From PGZG01 sp040235405 (GTDB lineage Bacteria; Pseudomonadota; Gammaproteobacteria; Pseudomonadales; Alcanivoracaceae), in the NCBI GenBank assembly GCA_040235405.1, contig JBECKT010000029.1, forward strand, positions 14,028-78,027: a stretch of 64,000 nt of DNA, written 5' to 3'. A program made the position numbers and the translations under genes. Below, in pieces: positions 34,790-43,858 of the stretch. Below the pieces are notes generated by a model. That model searched no databases. It had not been told where the DNA came from and saw only the letters and a program-made list of their open reading frames with translations. Positions within the stretch are counted from its first letter, which is position 1. Each line of letters opens with the position of its first letter.

Positions 34790-36574
34790 ATGTCCATACT
34801 AAGCCTGTTATGGGAAATGCCCGACGCGCGTCGCGGTATCGGTGCGCCGCTGCGCCAGATAGGTGCGTTGCGGGGAGCACGGGTTGCCGGCGCCGCGTTG
34901 TGGCGAAGCAGGCTCAGCCGCGAGCAGCTGCCGCGTCATTTTATGCTGTCCTTCTGGGACGCGCTCGGGTCCCGCGAAGCGATCATCGACGGCGACCGAC
35001 GCCTCACTTTCTCTCAATACAAGGATCGCGTGTTGCGTCTGGCGAATGGCCTGCACGATCTGGGCCTGCGGGAAGGAGACCTGTTCGCCGAGCTCCTTTA
35101 TAACGGCACCACATGGTTTGAAGCGATGGGCGCCGGCACGCTGACCGGCATCCAGATGCCGATGCTCAACTGGCACCTGAAACCGGAAGAACTGGCGCAT
35201 TGTATCAACGCTGCCCGGCCCAAGGCCCTGCTGTTCGATAGCGAGTTTCTGGATAGCATCGAGCAGATCCGCGACGATATCCCGTCGGTGAAGTCTTTTA
35301 TCATTGTCGGCGCGGCCAGGACACCGGAAGGAATGATCGCCTACGAGGATCTGCTTTCCCGTTCGGGCACGAATCTGCCACCGGGTCATCTGGAAATGGC
35401 CCCGCGGCCTTACAGCGGCGGTACCACCGGGACGCCGAAATTCATGAACATCAACCGGAAGCGGCTGGCCAGTGACAATGATGAGGAACGCCGCGGCGTA
35501 CCCAAAGAAGAGCTGGTCCGCTATGGCCTGATGCACCTGCAGGCACTTCATTACTTCAAGCTTGGCCAATTGCGCGACCGGGTCACGCAGAATGTTCGTT
35601 CCCTGATTCCCGGGCCCCTGTACCACGCTGGCGTTCAGGTGGGTGTGCTGCCGTTTTTCTTCGGCGGCACCGTCGTGCCCATGCGCAAGTTCGATCCCGA
35701 ACTTGTGCTCCAGTTGATTCAGGACGAGCGAATCAACTGGATGTTCGTCGCCCCGACCATGCTCGAGCGCATTCTGGCACTGCCCGAGGAAGTGCAATCC
35801 AGATACAAACTCTCCAGCATGGTATCCATCATTTGCGCGGCCGCACCGTGCCCGCCGCGGGTCAAGCGTGAAATCAATGCGCTGTTCCGCCGCCAGGGAG
35901 CCGGCAATGACGTCTTCCATGAGTACTATGGCGCCTCCGAATCCGGCCTGGTGACGATGCTGGCTCCCGAGGATTATCAGGAGAAGCCGGAACGCTACGA
36001 TAGCGTCGGCAAGATTCGCGGTTGTGACTGCCGGATTTATGACGAGGAGACCGGCAGCTGGGCGCCGTCCGGCAAGGAAGGGCGTGTCATCATGCGCACC
36101 CCCATGGTCTTCGGGCTGGAATATGCCGGGGTCAGTGAAAACGACATGATGAAGAACTTTCTCGAGGTCGACGGCAAGTTCTGGTACGACGATGGGCTGA
36201 TCGGTTACGTCGACGAGGACGGTTTTCTCTACCTGACTTCACGGACCAAGGAAATGATCATCTCCGGCGGCGTGAATCTCTTTCCCAATGAAATCGAGAC
36301 CATTATCAAACTGCATCCGGCGGTACTTGACGTTGCCGTGGTGCGCGCGCCGGACAAGGATCTGGGCGAGGTGCCGGCAGCGGTGATTCAGCTCAAGGAG
36401 GGCCGGCAGGTCACTCCGGAGGAAATTATCGAGCACTGCAAGAATGAGGGTCTGTACGGGTTCAAGTTGCCGAAGATCGTTGACTTTGGCGACCTGCCCC
36501 GCAACCTGGCCGGGAAACTGCCAAAAAAGCAGCTTGAGGAAAAGTACTGGGAGGGTGTCGAACGTCACGGTTAA
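34790..36574 (+). CDS. Long-chain fatty acyl-CoA synthetase-like AMP ligase
   Basis: Adenylate-forming enzyme of 594 residues that activates a carboxylic acid with ATP and CoA. The P-loop motif reads YSGGTTGTPKF, with Gly where most have Ser. Further signatures are YGASESG (A5), the YDDGLIGYVDEDGFLYLTSR aspartate and Arg region (A7-A8) and KLPKIVDFGDLPRNLAGKLPKK with the catalytic Lys (A10). GGGAG lies before the ATG. Last gene of the plus-strand acyl-CoA cluster; its substrate could be a steroid or branched-chain acid, but nothing in the sequence proves this. Confidence 0.9.
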   Translation: MSILSLLWEMPDARRGIGAPLRQIGALRGARVAGAALWRSRLSREQLPRHFMLSFWDALGSREAIIDGDRRLTFSQYKDRVLRLANGLHDLGLREGDLFAELLYNGTTWFEAMGAGTLTGIQMPMLNWHLKPEELAHCINAARPKALLFDSEFLDSIEQIRDDIPSVKSFIIVGAARTPEGMIAYEDLLSRSGTNLPPGHLEMAPRPYSGGTTGTPKFMNINRKRLASDNDEERRGVPKEELVRYGLMHLQALHYFKLGQLRDRVTQNVRSLIPGPLYHAGVQVGVLPFFFGGTVVPMRKFDPELVLQLIQDERINWMFVAPTMLERILALPEEVQSRYKLSSMVSIICAAAPCPPRVKREINALFRRQGAGNDVFHEYYGASESGLVTMLAPEDYQEKPERYDSVGKIRGCDCRIYDEETGSWAPSGKEGRVIMRTPMVFGLEYAGVSENDMMKNFLEVDGKFWYDDGLIGYVDEDGFLYLTSRTKEMIISGGVNLFPNEIETIIKLHPAVLDVAVVRAPDKDLGEVPAAVIQLKEGRQVTPEEIIEHCKNEGLYGFKLPKIVDFGDLPRNLAGKLPKKQLEEKYWEGVERHG

Positions 36575-36606
36575 GCGAACGCCACCTTGTCGCTGGCCGA
36601 CTGGTT

Positions 36607-37518
36607 TTACTGAACGCTGCCGTTCTGTGAAACCGAATCGACCCGATAGGCCGCGGTGCGCTCGCGCTCGTAATTTTTCGCGGCTACAGCAATGGAACCG
36701 GGATTACCGGTTTCCAGCCAGCGCCGGACCCGACCGGCATCGCCAATCGGAGTGCGAGTACCAAGCGAATCGAGTAACACCAGAATGGTCGGCTCACCGT
36801 TGATCCTGGACACCATCACCAGACAACGCCCGGCTTCAGACAGATAACCGGTTTTGCTCAGACTGACATCCCAGCGGCTGCTGCGCACCAGCGGATTGGT
36901 GTTGCCATACTGCAGCGAATAACGCGGCTTGCGAAATGTCACCTGATGAAAAGTGGAGGTGGTGACCTCTCGAATCCTGTCGTACTGATAAGCCGCGCGT
37001 ACCATCTTCACCAGATCCGCAGCAGTCGAGCGATTGTTCGGCGACAACCCGGCCGGATCGAAAAACACCGAATCATCCATGCCCAGCGATTTCGCCTTGC
37101 TGTTCATCGCCGCGACAAATGCTTGCAGACCACCCGGAAAGTGTCGGGCCAGCACATCGCAGGCAATGTTCTCGGAAGACATCAGGGCAATGTGCAACAG
37201 ATCACCACGACGTGCCTGCGAGCTGTTACGCATTCGGGTCCAGGCGGTCTTGCCCAGTTTCTGCTCGCGCGGTTGCACGGTCAGGTACTCGTCCAGATCA
37301 AGACCGGCATCCAGCACCACCATCGCTGTCATCAGTTTGGTAATCGAGGCAATCGGCACCTGCCGGTCAGCATGCTTGGCAACTTGCAGCTGGTTACCGT
37401 CAAGGCTGGCAACGGCGGCATACACAGATGCCAGCTGCACAACTGAAGACTGCCCGGCGTGGGCCTGAACCAGTATCAGTGAGGCGGCCAGCCAGACGGC
37501 CAGTCGTCGAATCATCAT
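36607..37518 (-). CDS. pbpG: D-alanyl-D-alanine endopeptidase (PBP7)
   Basis: Periplasmic low-molecular-mass penicillin-binding protein of 303 residues that cuts peptidoglycan cross-links. A signal peptide ends near QAHA-GQ. The three catalytic motifs are SITK (SxxK), SEN (SxN, in MSSENIACD) and KTG (in LSKTGYLSEAG). The ATG at 37518 has AGGAAG 7-8 bases upstream, better than the GTG at 37524. Convergent with the acyl-CoA synthetase gene, 31 bases away. Confidence 0.93.
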   Translation of the reverse strand: MMIRRLAVWLAASLILVQAHAGQSSVVQLASVYAAVASLDGNQLQVAKHADRQVPIASITKLMTAMVVLDAGLDLDEYLTVQPREQKLGKTAWTRMRNSSQARRGDLLHIALMSSENIACDVLARHFPGGLQAFVAAMNSKAKSLGMDDSVFFDPAGLSPNNRSTAADLVKMVRAAYQYDRIREVTTSTFHQVTFRKPRYSLQYGNTNPLVRSSRWDVSLSKTGYLSEAGRCLVMVSRINGEPTILVLLDSLGTRTPIGDAGRVRRWLETGNPGSIAVAAKNYERERTAAYRVDSVSQNGSVQ

Positions 37519-37685
37519 GTTCACACTTCCTGCTGTTCGGCGCCGGCCCCGGACCGCCGCAATGGGTTATGAAGCGGATGGTACCCTGCCTGAGTGCTGC
37601 CGACAAAATCCGCACATCAGTGGCATGACCGGCGTCACACCCGGTATCCTTTGCACCCCGTTCCTTGACCGCACCGGAGATCGCC

Positions 37686-38723
37686 ATGCGCGACAGCCTG
37701 ACTCTGACCCGACCGGATGACTGGCATCTGCATTTCCGCGATGGCGCGCAGCTTCAGGGTACGGTGCCGGCCACTGCCCGGGTGTTCCGTCGGGCTATCG
37801 TGATGCCTAACCTGACCCCGCCGGTGACCAATGCCGAACGCGCCCGCAGCTACCGCGAACGCATTCTCGCCGCAGCACCGGCCGGTTCGGATTTCGAACC
37901 GCTGATGGTGATCTACCTGACCGACACCACCTCCCCGGCGGATATTGCCGAGGCCGCCTCCAGTGGTTTTGTTTACGCTGCGAAACTGTACCCGGCCGGC
38001 GCCACCACCAATTCCGATAGCGGCGTGCGCGATCCGTCAGCGATTTATCCGCTTTACGAGGCATTGGAAAAATATGACCTGCCGCTGCTGCTGCACGGTG
38101 AGGTAACCGAATCCGAGATTGATATCTTTGATCGGGAAAAGGTCTTCATTGATCGATACCTTGCCGATATTCGCGCGAAATTTCCGGCATTGCGGATTGT
38201 ATTCGAGCATGTCACCACGGCTGACGGGGTGCAGTTTGTTCAGGCCCACAACAAACTGACCGCCGCCACTGTGACGCCGCAACACTTGATGATGAATCGC
38301 AATGACCTGCTCGCTGGCGGCATCCGTCCGCACAATTATTGCCTGCCGGTGCTGAAGCGACGCGAGCATCAGCTGGCCATTCAGCAGGCGGTGTTGTCGG
38401 GGGATTCGCGTTTCTTCCTTGGTACGGATTCAGCACCACATGCGCAGGACAAGAAGGAAGCGGCCTGCGGCTGTGCCGGCTGTTATTCTGCCCCGGCGGC
38501 GCTGCCGCTGTATGCGATGTTTTTCGAGCAGCATGGTGCGCTCGACAAGCTGGAGGCGTTTGCCAGTTTCTATGGTGCCGACTTCTATCGTCTGCCGCGC
38601 AACACCGACAAGGTAACGCTGGTGCGGGAGAACTGGGTCATTCCGGCCCATGTTGATGTCGGCGGACTAACGATGGTGCCTTGGCAGGCTGGTGTTGAGG
38701 TGAGCTGGCGGTTGAAAGATTGA
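37686..38723 (+). CDS. pyrC: Dihydroorotase
   Basis: Zinc amidohydrolase of 345 residues that cyclises carbamoyl aspartate in pyrimidine synthesis. Metal-binding HLH is in DDWHLHFRDG, the carboxylated lysine is in AAKLYPAGATT, further ligands are in LLHGEV and FEHVTT, and the catalytic aspartate is in GTDSAPH. Length and motifs fit the class II PyrC of E. coli. GGAG stands 6 bases before the ATG at 37686. Divergent from pbpG. Confidence 0.96.
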   Translation: MRDSLTLTRPDDWHLHFRDGAQLQGTVPATARVFRRAIVMPNLTPPVTNAERARSYRERILAAAPAGSDFEPLMVIYLTDTTSPADIAEAASSGFVYAAKLYPAGATTNSDSGVRDPSAIYPLYEALEKYDLPLLLHGEVTESEIDIFDREKVFIDRYLADIRAKFPALRIVFEHVTTADGVQFVQAHNKLTAATVTPQHLMMNRNDLLAGGIRPHNYCLPVLKRREHQLAIQQAVLSGDSRFFLGTDSAPHAQDKKEAACGCAGCYSAPAALPLYAMFFEQHGALDKLEAFASFYGADFYRLPRNTDKVTLVRENWVIPAHVDVGGLTMVPWQAGVEVSWRLKD

Positions 38724-39074
38724 CGTTAGGGGCTGAACGTCAAAGACTGGGTCAGGCAGTGAGCTTCCCGGTTGCTGCACCCGTCAGGGTTCGCCGGGAC
38801 ACGCCGTGAACCCCGCTCCGCGGTCCGGCCCTGCCGGGCACAGCAACCTCACATCCTGCTACTTACGCTCCACTCTCTTTTATCCTTTTCTTTTTTTGCT
38901 TTCCTCAAAAGTTGGCACTGCGCTCGATAGCGTTCCGTCGTGTTGCTGTTTCCGGGAACCTCGTCAACAGGGATGTTGACGAAGAGCCTACATGGACGTA
39001 TTCACGGCGTTTCCCGGAAACGGCAACACGACGGAACGCCGCACCAAACCACCACCGCACACTGACAACAAAAA
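38724..39074. other. Intergenic region rich in palindromes (351 bases)
   Basis: This region separates the convergent pyrC and ABC1-kinase genes. It holds a GC-rich stretch with the motif GGGACACGCCGTGAA at 38796-38810, a pyrimidine-rich tract (TTTTATCCTTTTCTTTTTTT, 38877-38897 approx.), and the long nested inverted repeat at 38930-39039. The short open frames across it (for example 38912-39178) are by-products of the repeat and no gene is supported. Confidence 0.7.
38930..39039. repeat. Nested inverted repeat
   Basis: Outer arms 38930-38958 and 39011-39039 are 29 bases long and complementary except for one position. Inside lies a second hairpin, 9-base arms 38961-38969 (TCGTCAACA) and 38974-38982 (TGTTGACGA), with a GGGA tetraloop. 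The loop side carries GCCTACATGGACGTATTCAC, whose complement resembles sequence at 63963-63993. It looks like a member of a dispersed extragenic repeat family and may also end transcription of pyrC. Confidence 0.85.
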
Positions 39075-40634
39075 TCACCCACGCACCGCCTGAAACGCCG
39101 GCCCGATCAAGTGCGGCAGCAGATACCGATTCACATCCATATCCGGCTTGTAGTGCACAAACAACCCACCCAGCGTAGTAAACACCCGCGCCAGCATAAT
39201 GAACTCCGCCGGCAGCTTGTCGACCGGATCCTGCTCGGCCATATGAAACAGGCGCTCGCCCTCCCGCAGCATGTCATCCGCCGTCGGCCAGACCATTTTT
39301 CCACTGCCCATATTCATCGCCGCGTTGCGAATCTGGTTCAGCAGTGCATTGGAGAATGCCAGCAAGGTATCAGGCTTGCCACTGCGCGTGCGGAAACCGA
39401 GATCACTCAGGGCGCGAGCAATGGCATCGCTGTCATCGACCAGCGCGGCACCAAGCACTTTCTGATAGCCATCGCGGAATGCGGCAGACAATTGCATGGT
39501 GCAACCGAAATCCAGCATCACCAGATCATCGTTCTCCGTGACCAGAAAATTGCCCGGATGCGGATCCGCCTGAAACACACCGAACTGCAATACCTGACGC
39601 AGGTACAGGTCGAGCAAGCGGCCGAGCAGATTCGATACTCCGGCATGGTCGCCAGCAGCCTGACGCCGATTCAGTTCGGTACCGAAATTGCTGCCCTGAA
39701 CAAACTCGCTGACCAGAATCACCCGGTTACTGTGTGAGCGGATGACCTTCGGCACGAGCACGCCCTCGACAGCCTCAAGCCGGGCACCGATATCACTCAT
39801 CCAGCGCGCCTCGTGACGATAATCGAGTTCCTCGCGCAAGGTGCGTTCGATCTCGGCAGTGATGGTGTCGAGATCGGTGGGCGGCAGCAGCGATTCAATG
39901 CTGCCGACAAACAGCTTCAACAGCGCCATATCCAGATCGATCAGCTCGGACAGGCCGGGCCGCTGCACCTTGACGGCTACCACGCGACCATCGTGCAGCA
40001 CCGCCTTGTGTACCTGACCAATGCTCGCTGCCGCCAGCGGCTCCGGATCGAAATCGGCGAACAGAACTTCCAGCGACTGCTGCAGGCTGGATTCAATCTG
40101 CTCGCGAATCACCTCGAAACTTTCCGGCCGGGCGCTATCCTGCAGCACTTTCAGTTCATCGACCCAGGCTGCAGGCAGGATATCGCCACGGGCCGACAGC
40201 AACTGACCGATTTTCAGAAAGGCACCGCCCTGCTGCAGCGAGGTCTCAACAAAGCGTCGGGCGTTGTTGCGATGCAGCTCATCCAGCGCGCTGGCCATAC
40301 GACTGCGTGACATAAACGCCGAACGGGTACCCCAGAACCGGTAGCTGGTGGTCAGGCGAGTCAGCATCCAGCCGGTTTTCGACAGCCGCTTGATGCGCTC
40401 CGGCCATTGCGCCGCCTCGCGCGCGATCAGCTCGTATTCTTCCCGGGCAAGTTCAACCCCGGCCTCCATATCGCGCCAGGCGCGCAGCGCCTTTTCTGCC
40501 AGGTCACGACCCTGCCAGACGGTCTGCTCAATGGCACCGAGGGTGGCATTCATCACCGTCAGCCAGGTTTTCAGGCCCTGGTTGCGGCGAACACGGGTTT
40601 CAGTCGGCGCTACAATCGCTTCAGTTGCCGGCAT
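39075..40634 (-). CDS. ABC1/UbiB-family atypical kinase
   Basis: ABC1 (ADCK/UbiB) family protein of 519 residues. It has the KxGQ motif (AFLKIGQLLSARGD), the alanine-rich nucleotide loop (AAASIGQVH), VAVKVQRPG with the ion-pair lysine, the catalytic DPHPGNF and metal-binding LDFGCT. The family supports ubiquinone synthesis or lipid handling through ATPase activity. No ubiE/ubiJ neighbours, so it is not the ubiB locus. It sits 66 bases downstream of the ribbon-helix-helix regulator on the same strand, likely one transcript. Confidence 0.9.
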   Translation of the reverse strand: MPATEAIVAPTETRVRRNQGLKTWLTVMNATLGAIEQTVWQGRDLAEKALRAWRDMEAGVELAREEYELIAREAAQWPERIKRLSKTGWMLTRLTTSYRFWGTRSAFMSRSRMASALDELHRNNARRFVETSLQQGGAFLKIGQLLSARGDILPAAWVDELKVLQDSARPESFEVIREQIESSLQQSLEVLFADFDPEPLAAASIGQVHKAVLHDGRVVAVKVQRPGLSELIDLDMALLKLFVGSIESLLPPTDLDTITAEIERTLREELDYRHEARWMSDIGARLEAVEGVLVPKVIRSHSNRVILVSEFVQGSNFGTELNRRQAAGDHAGVSNLLGRLLDLYLRQVLQFGVFQADPHPGNFLVTENDDLVMLDFGCTMQLSAAFRDGYQKVLGAALVDDSDAIARALSDLGFRTRSGKPDTLLAFSNALLNQIRNAAMNMGSGKMVWPTADDMLREGERLFHMAEQDPVDKLPAEFIMLARVFTTLGGLFVHYKPDMDVNRYLLPHLIGPAFQAVRG

Positions 40635-40700
40635 GGAATGACTCCTGTGATTGTCATTTTTTGTAGTACATATTGAGCCAAAAAATTTTCTCGCTAACGC

Positions 40701-41222
40701 TTACAACTTGCCGATGCAGTCGCCGCACAGCCATACGCTCGGCACTTCCGCCAGCGTGGTCAGGCCACGAAATGCCCGCTCGCCTCGGGCCAGCGCCTTG
40801 CCGCACTCAATGCACTGACCGGGCTTGTTAACGATCACGTCCTGCCAGGCATCAACGCTGTCGAGCAGCTCACTGGCCAGCTCGCCACCCTGCCGGGCCG
40901 GTGTCAGCGGTTTGCCGGCATTTTCACCGCGCGCTACAGCAGCGAGGCGTTTGGCATCGCGGGTGACATGCTCCACCAGCGCACTGGAATCGGCGACGAT
41001 GCCATCGACCAGATTGAAGGTGTCCTCCAGCACGTTACGGATCAGGTGCGACACCGTCATGCGTTTCTGCTCGGCCGCTTGCTTCAAGGTGCTCTCCAGA
41101 TCCTTCGGCACCCGCGTCTGAATCACCCGGTCCTTGCGCTCTTCCGCCGACGCGGACGGACGCCCACGGCCACTGCTGCCGGGCAGGGTTTTGGCTGAAC
41201 TCTTGTCGGAATCCGAACGCAT
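40701..41222 (-). CDS. Ribbon-helix-helix regulator with C-terminal zinc ribbon
   Basis: Protein of 173 residues. An Arc/MetJ-like ribbon-helix-helix (about 31-70: VIQTRVPKDLESTLKQAAE, then SHLIRNVLEDTF) follows a disordered Ser/Gly-rich N-terminus. A linker helix leads to a zinc ribbon with C137, C140, C166 and C169. This combination suggests a DNA-binding regulator. The inverted repeat TGTCATA-N5-TATGACA lies 24 bases upstream of its ATG, a natural site for autoregulation. Longer frames up to 41531 overlap the divergent ABC gene. Confidence 0.78.
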   Translation of the reverse strand: MRSDSDKSSAKTLPGSSGRGRPSASAEERKDRVIQTRVPKDLESTLKQAAEQKRMTVSHLIRNVLEDTFNLVDGIVADSSALVEHVTRDAKRLAAVARGENAGKPLTPARQGGELASELLDSVDAWQDVIVNKPGQCIECGKALARGERAFRGLTTLAEVPSVWLCGDCIGKL

Positions 41223-41245
41223 GGAATCGGCGCCCCCTGATTTAA

Positions 41246-41264
41246 TGTCATACAAAATATGACA
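41246..41264. promoter_or_regulatory. Palindromic operator candidate
   Basis: Perfect inverted repeat TGTCATA (41246-41252), spacer CAAAA, TATGACA (41258-41264). It is AT-rich in GC-rich surroundings and lies between the divergent regulator gene and the ABC exporter gene, so a bound repressor could control both. Confidence 0.6.
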
Positions 41265-41343
41265 GCCTGCCCTGCCTGTCAACGGCGCCATTTGGCCCTG
41301 CTGCCTGTTATGCTTGGCGCCCTTGCCAGAGCGGAGCCGGTCA

Positions 41344-43170
41344 TTGCGCAGTTTCTCCTCCCACCATCGCGGTCCGGCTGATGACGGCCCCGAACAGAGC
41401 CCGAACTGGCGCATCCTTCGCTCGCTCTGGCCGTACCTGACCGAATTCCCCGGCCGGGTGCTGTTGTCACTGGCCCTGCTGGTAGCCGCCAAGCTCGCGA
41501 CCGTGGCGATGCCGCTGGCACTGAAGCACATCGTGGACAGCCTTGAGCAGAATCGCGGCAGCGAAGTGGTGCTGTGGCTTCCCCTGTTGCTGGTATTGGC
41601 CTACGGTGCCCTGCGGCTCGGTTCGACCCTGTTCGGCGAGCTGCGCGATGCGGTGTTTGCCCGGGTCGCCGAGCGCGCCATGCGCCGGGTGTCACTACGG
41701 GTGTTCGAGCATCTGCATCGGCTGGAGCTGGGTTTTCACCTGTCCCGCCGTACCGGTGCGTTGGCCCGCGATATCGAGCGCGGCACCAGCGGCATCAGCT
41801 TTCTGCTGCGCTTTATGTTGTTCAATATCGTCCCGACCCTGCTCGAGATCGTGCTGGTGGCGGCAATCCTGTTGGCCGCGTTCCGGCCCGGTTATGTCGG
41901 CGTCATCCTTTTCGCAGTGGTTGCCTATGTGGTGTTCTCGGTAAAAGTCACCGAATGGCGCACCCGCTATGTGCGCGAATCGAACGAGATGGACAACCAG
42001 TCCAACACCCGGGCGGTGGACAGCCTGCTGAATTTCGAAACAGTGAAATACTTCGGCAACGAAGCGTTCGAATCGAAACGCTACGACAAGGATCTTGGCC
42101 AGTGGGAAGCGGCGCGGATGAAGAACCGGCTGTCACTGGCGGCACTGAATTCCGGCCAGGCGCTGATCATCGCCATCACCATGACCATGATGATGTGGAT
42201 GGCGGTCTCGGACGTGCAGCGCGGCGCCATGACACTGGGCGATCTGACCATGATCAATGCCTACCTGATCCAGGTTTTCATTCCGCTCAATGCGCTCGGC
42301 TTTATCTACCGCGAAATCCGCCAGTCACTGGTCAATATCGAGCGCATGTTTACCCTGCTCGGCCAGCAGGCGCAGGTGGTCGACAAGGATGATGCCGGGG
42401 AGCTGCCGGCCGGCCCGGCCAGCATCCGCTTTGACAATGTCCGTTTCGGCTATCAACCGGAACGCCGCATTCTTGATGGCATCAGTTTCGAAGTGCCAGC
42501 CGGTCACAAGGTGGCCGTGGTCGGTCGCAGCGGCGCCGGCAAGTCCACCATTGGCCGGTTGCTGTTCCGCTTTTTTGACGTCAGTGATGGCGCGGTACTG
42601 GTCAACGGCGTCGATATTCGCGACCTGACCCAGAGCAGCCTGCGCGCCGCCATCGGCGTGGTGCCACAGGACACCGTGCTGTTCAACGACACTATCTGGA
42701 ACAACATTGCCTACGGCCGCCCTGATGCCAGTGCCGGGGAAGTGCGCCGGGCGGCGCAGCTGGCCCATCTGGATGAATTTATTGCGGCGCTGCCGGAAGG
42801 TTACGACAGCAAGGTTGGCGAGCGCGGCCTGAAAGTATCGGGTGGTGAAAAGCAGCGCATCGCCATCGCCAGAGTGCTACTGAAAAATCCGCCGATCCTG
42901 TTGCTGGATGAAGCCACCTCATCACTCGACTCGCATGCGGAACAGGCCATCATCAGCGCGCTGAACGAAGTAGCGGCGCGGCGCACCACCCTGGTAATTG
43001 CCCATCGGCTATCCACCATCCGCGACGCTGACGAAATTCTGGTACTGGATCAGGGCAAGATTGTCGAGCGTGGCCATCATGATCTGCTGCTGGCACACAA
43101 CGGTGTCTACGCCAGCCTGTGGCACCAGCAACAGCGGGACCGCTCCAAGGTACCGAGCCTGCCAGCGTGA
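41344..43170 (+). CDS. Atm1/HMT1-type ABC exporter
   Basis: Homodimeric ABC transporter half of about 608 residues, six membrane helices then one ATPase. Walker A is GRSGAGKST, the signature is KVSGGEKQR, Walker B ILLLDEATSSLD, and the H-loop is in VIAHRLSTI. The membrane domain segments NFETVKYFGNEAFE and IYREIRQSLVNIERMF mark the Atm1 (glutathione-polysulfide or heavy metal) subfamily. No ATG precedes the conserved region. I chose a TTG at 41344 with GGAG 7 bases upstream; TTG at 41314 is the alternative. Downstream is an HPP gene. Confidence 0.9.
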   Translation: MRSFSSHHRGPADDGPEQSPNWRILRSLWPYLTEFPGRVLLSLALLVAAKLATVAMPLALKHIVDSLEQNRGSEVVLWLPLLLVLAYGALRLGSTLFGELRDAVFARVAERAMRRVSLRVFEHLHRLELGFHLSRRTGALARDIERGTSGISFLLRFMLFNIVPTLLEIVLVAAILLAAFRPGYVGVILFAVVAYVVFSVKVTEWRTRYVRESNEMDNQSNTRAVDSLLNFETVKYFGNEAFESKRYDKDLGQWEAARMKNRLSLAALNSGQALIIAITMTMMMWMAVSDVQRGAMTLGDLTMINAYLIQVFIPLNALGFIYREIRQSLVNIERMFTLLGQQAQVVDKDDAGELPAGPASIRFDNVRFGYQPERRILDGISFEVPAGHKVAVVGRSGAGKSTIGRLLFRFFDVSDGAVLVNGVDIRDLTQSSLRAAIGVVPQDTVLFNDTIWNNIAYGRPDASAGEVRRAAQLAHLDEFIAALPEGYDSKVGERGLKVSGGEKQRIAIARVLLKNPPILLLDEATSSLDSHAEQAIISALNEVAARRTTLVIAHRLSTIRDADEILVLDQGKIVERGHHDLLLAHNGVYASLWHQQQRDRSKVPSLPA

Positions 43171-43252
43171 CCGGGTATGACGCGCGGGGTCCGTTTGCCG
43201 GCAGCGGGGGCGGCAGCGATAATGCCTGTCCCTGTGCCAACCCTGATTGACC

Positions 43253-43858
43253 ATGAGCCAACGTACCGACCGCCTGCGCCGCCAGCTAATTCTTGGACTG
43301 TTCCGGAAGTTCCATCTTCCCAGGCTGGCCAACCGACTCTCTGCACAACAGGCACTGGCGCTATTCAACTTTTTTAATGGCGGCCTGAGCATTGGCCTGA
43401 TCGCCATTATCGCCCTGATCACCCGGGAAGCCTTCATCTTCCCATCGCTGGGCGCCACCGCGTTTATTCTTTTTTACATCCCGATGTCGGAGGCGGCCGC
43501 ACCGCGTAACGTGTTCAGTGGTCACCTGACCGGCGCGCTATGCGGATGGAGCAGTCTTGCCCTGTTCGGTCTGACCGATGCACCCAGCGCGCTGAGTAGC
43601 GGAATGGATTGGCCACATGCTTTTTCCGCCGCTTTATCGATGGGCCTTGCGACGAGCGCGATGGTTTTACTCAAGGTCGTTCACCCGCCTGCGGCGGCAA
43701 CATCGCTGATCGTTTCGCTCGGACTCATGCCGCAACTCAATCAGATACCGGTACTGATGACCGGAGTGGTGGTACTGCTCTGTCAGGCTTTTATTCTGAA
43801 CAGGCTGGCGGGAATCCGTTACCCGCTATGGTCACAGCGGGTAACGGATTTGAACTGA
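43253..43858 (+). CDS. HPP-family membrane protein
   Basis: Integral membrane protein of 201 residues with four or five membrane segments. It carries the family motif HPPAAATSL and the segment PSLGATAFILFYIPMSEAAAPRNVFSGH. HPP proteins of some bacteria and plants have been linked to nitrite transport; a role here is not shown. The ribosome site is weak and a TTG at 43247 is an alternative start. Follows the ABC exporter by 82 bases; its stop codon abuts that of nhaD. Confidence 0.87.
   Translation: MSQRTDRLRRQLILGLFRKFHLPRLANRLSAQQALALFNFFNGGLSIGLIAIIALITREAFIFPSLGATAFILFYIPMSEAAAPRNVFSGHLTGALCGWSSLALFGLTDAPSALSSGMDWPHAFSAALSMGLATSAMVLLKVVHPPAAATSLIVSLGLMPQLNQIPVLMTGVVVLLCQAFILNRLAGIRYPLWSQRVTDLN

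Noticed and set aside
34808..35920. A 370-codon reverse frame opposite the acyl-CoA synthetase
   Set aside because: Antisense to a gene with all AMP-ligase motifs.
38912..39178. An 88-codon plus-strand frame across the nested inverted repeat
   Set aside because: The frame is produced by the palindromic arms and runs into the ABC1 gene; no ribosome site.
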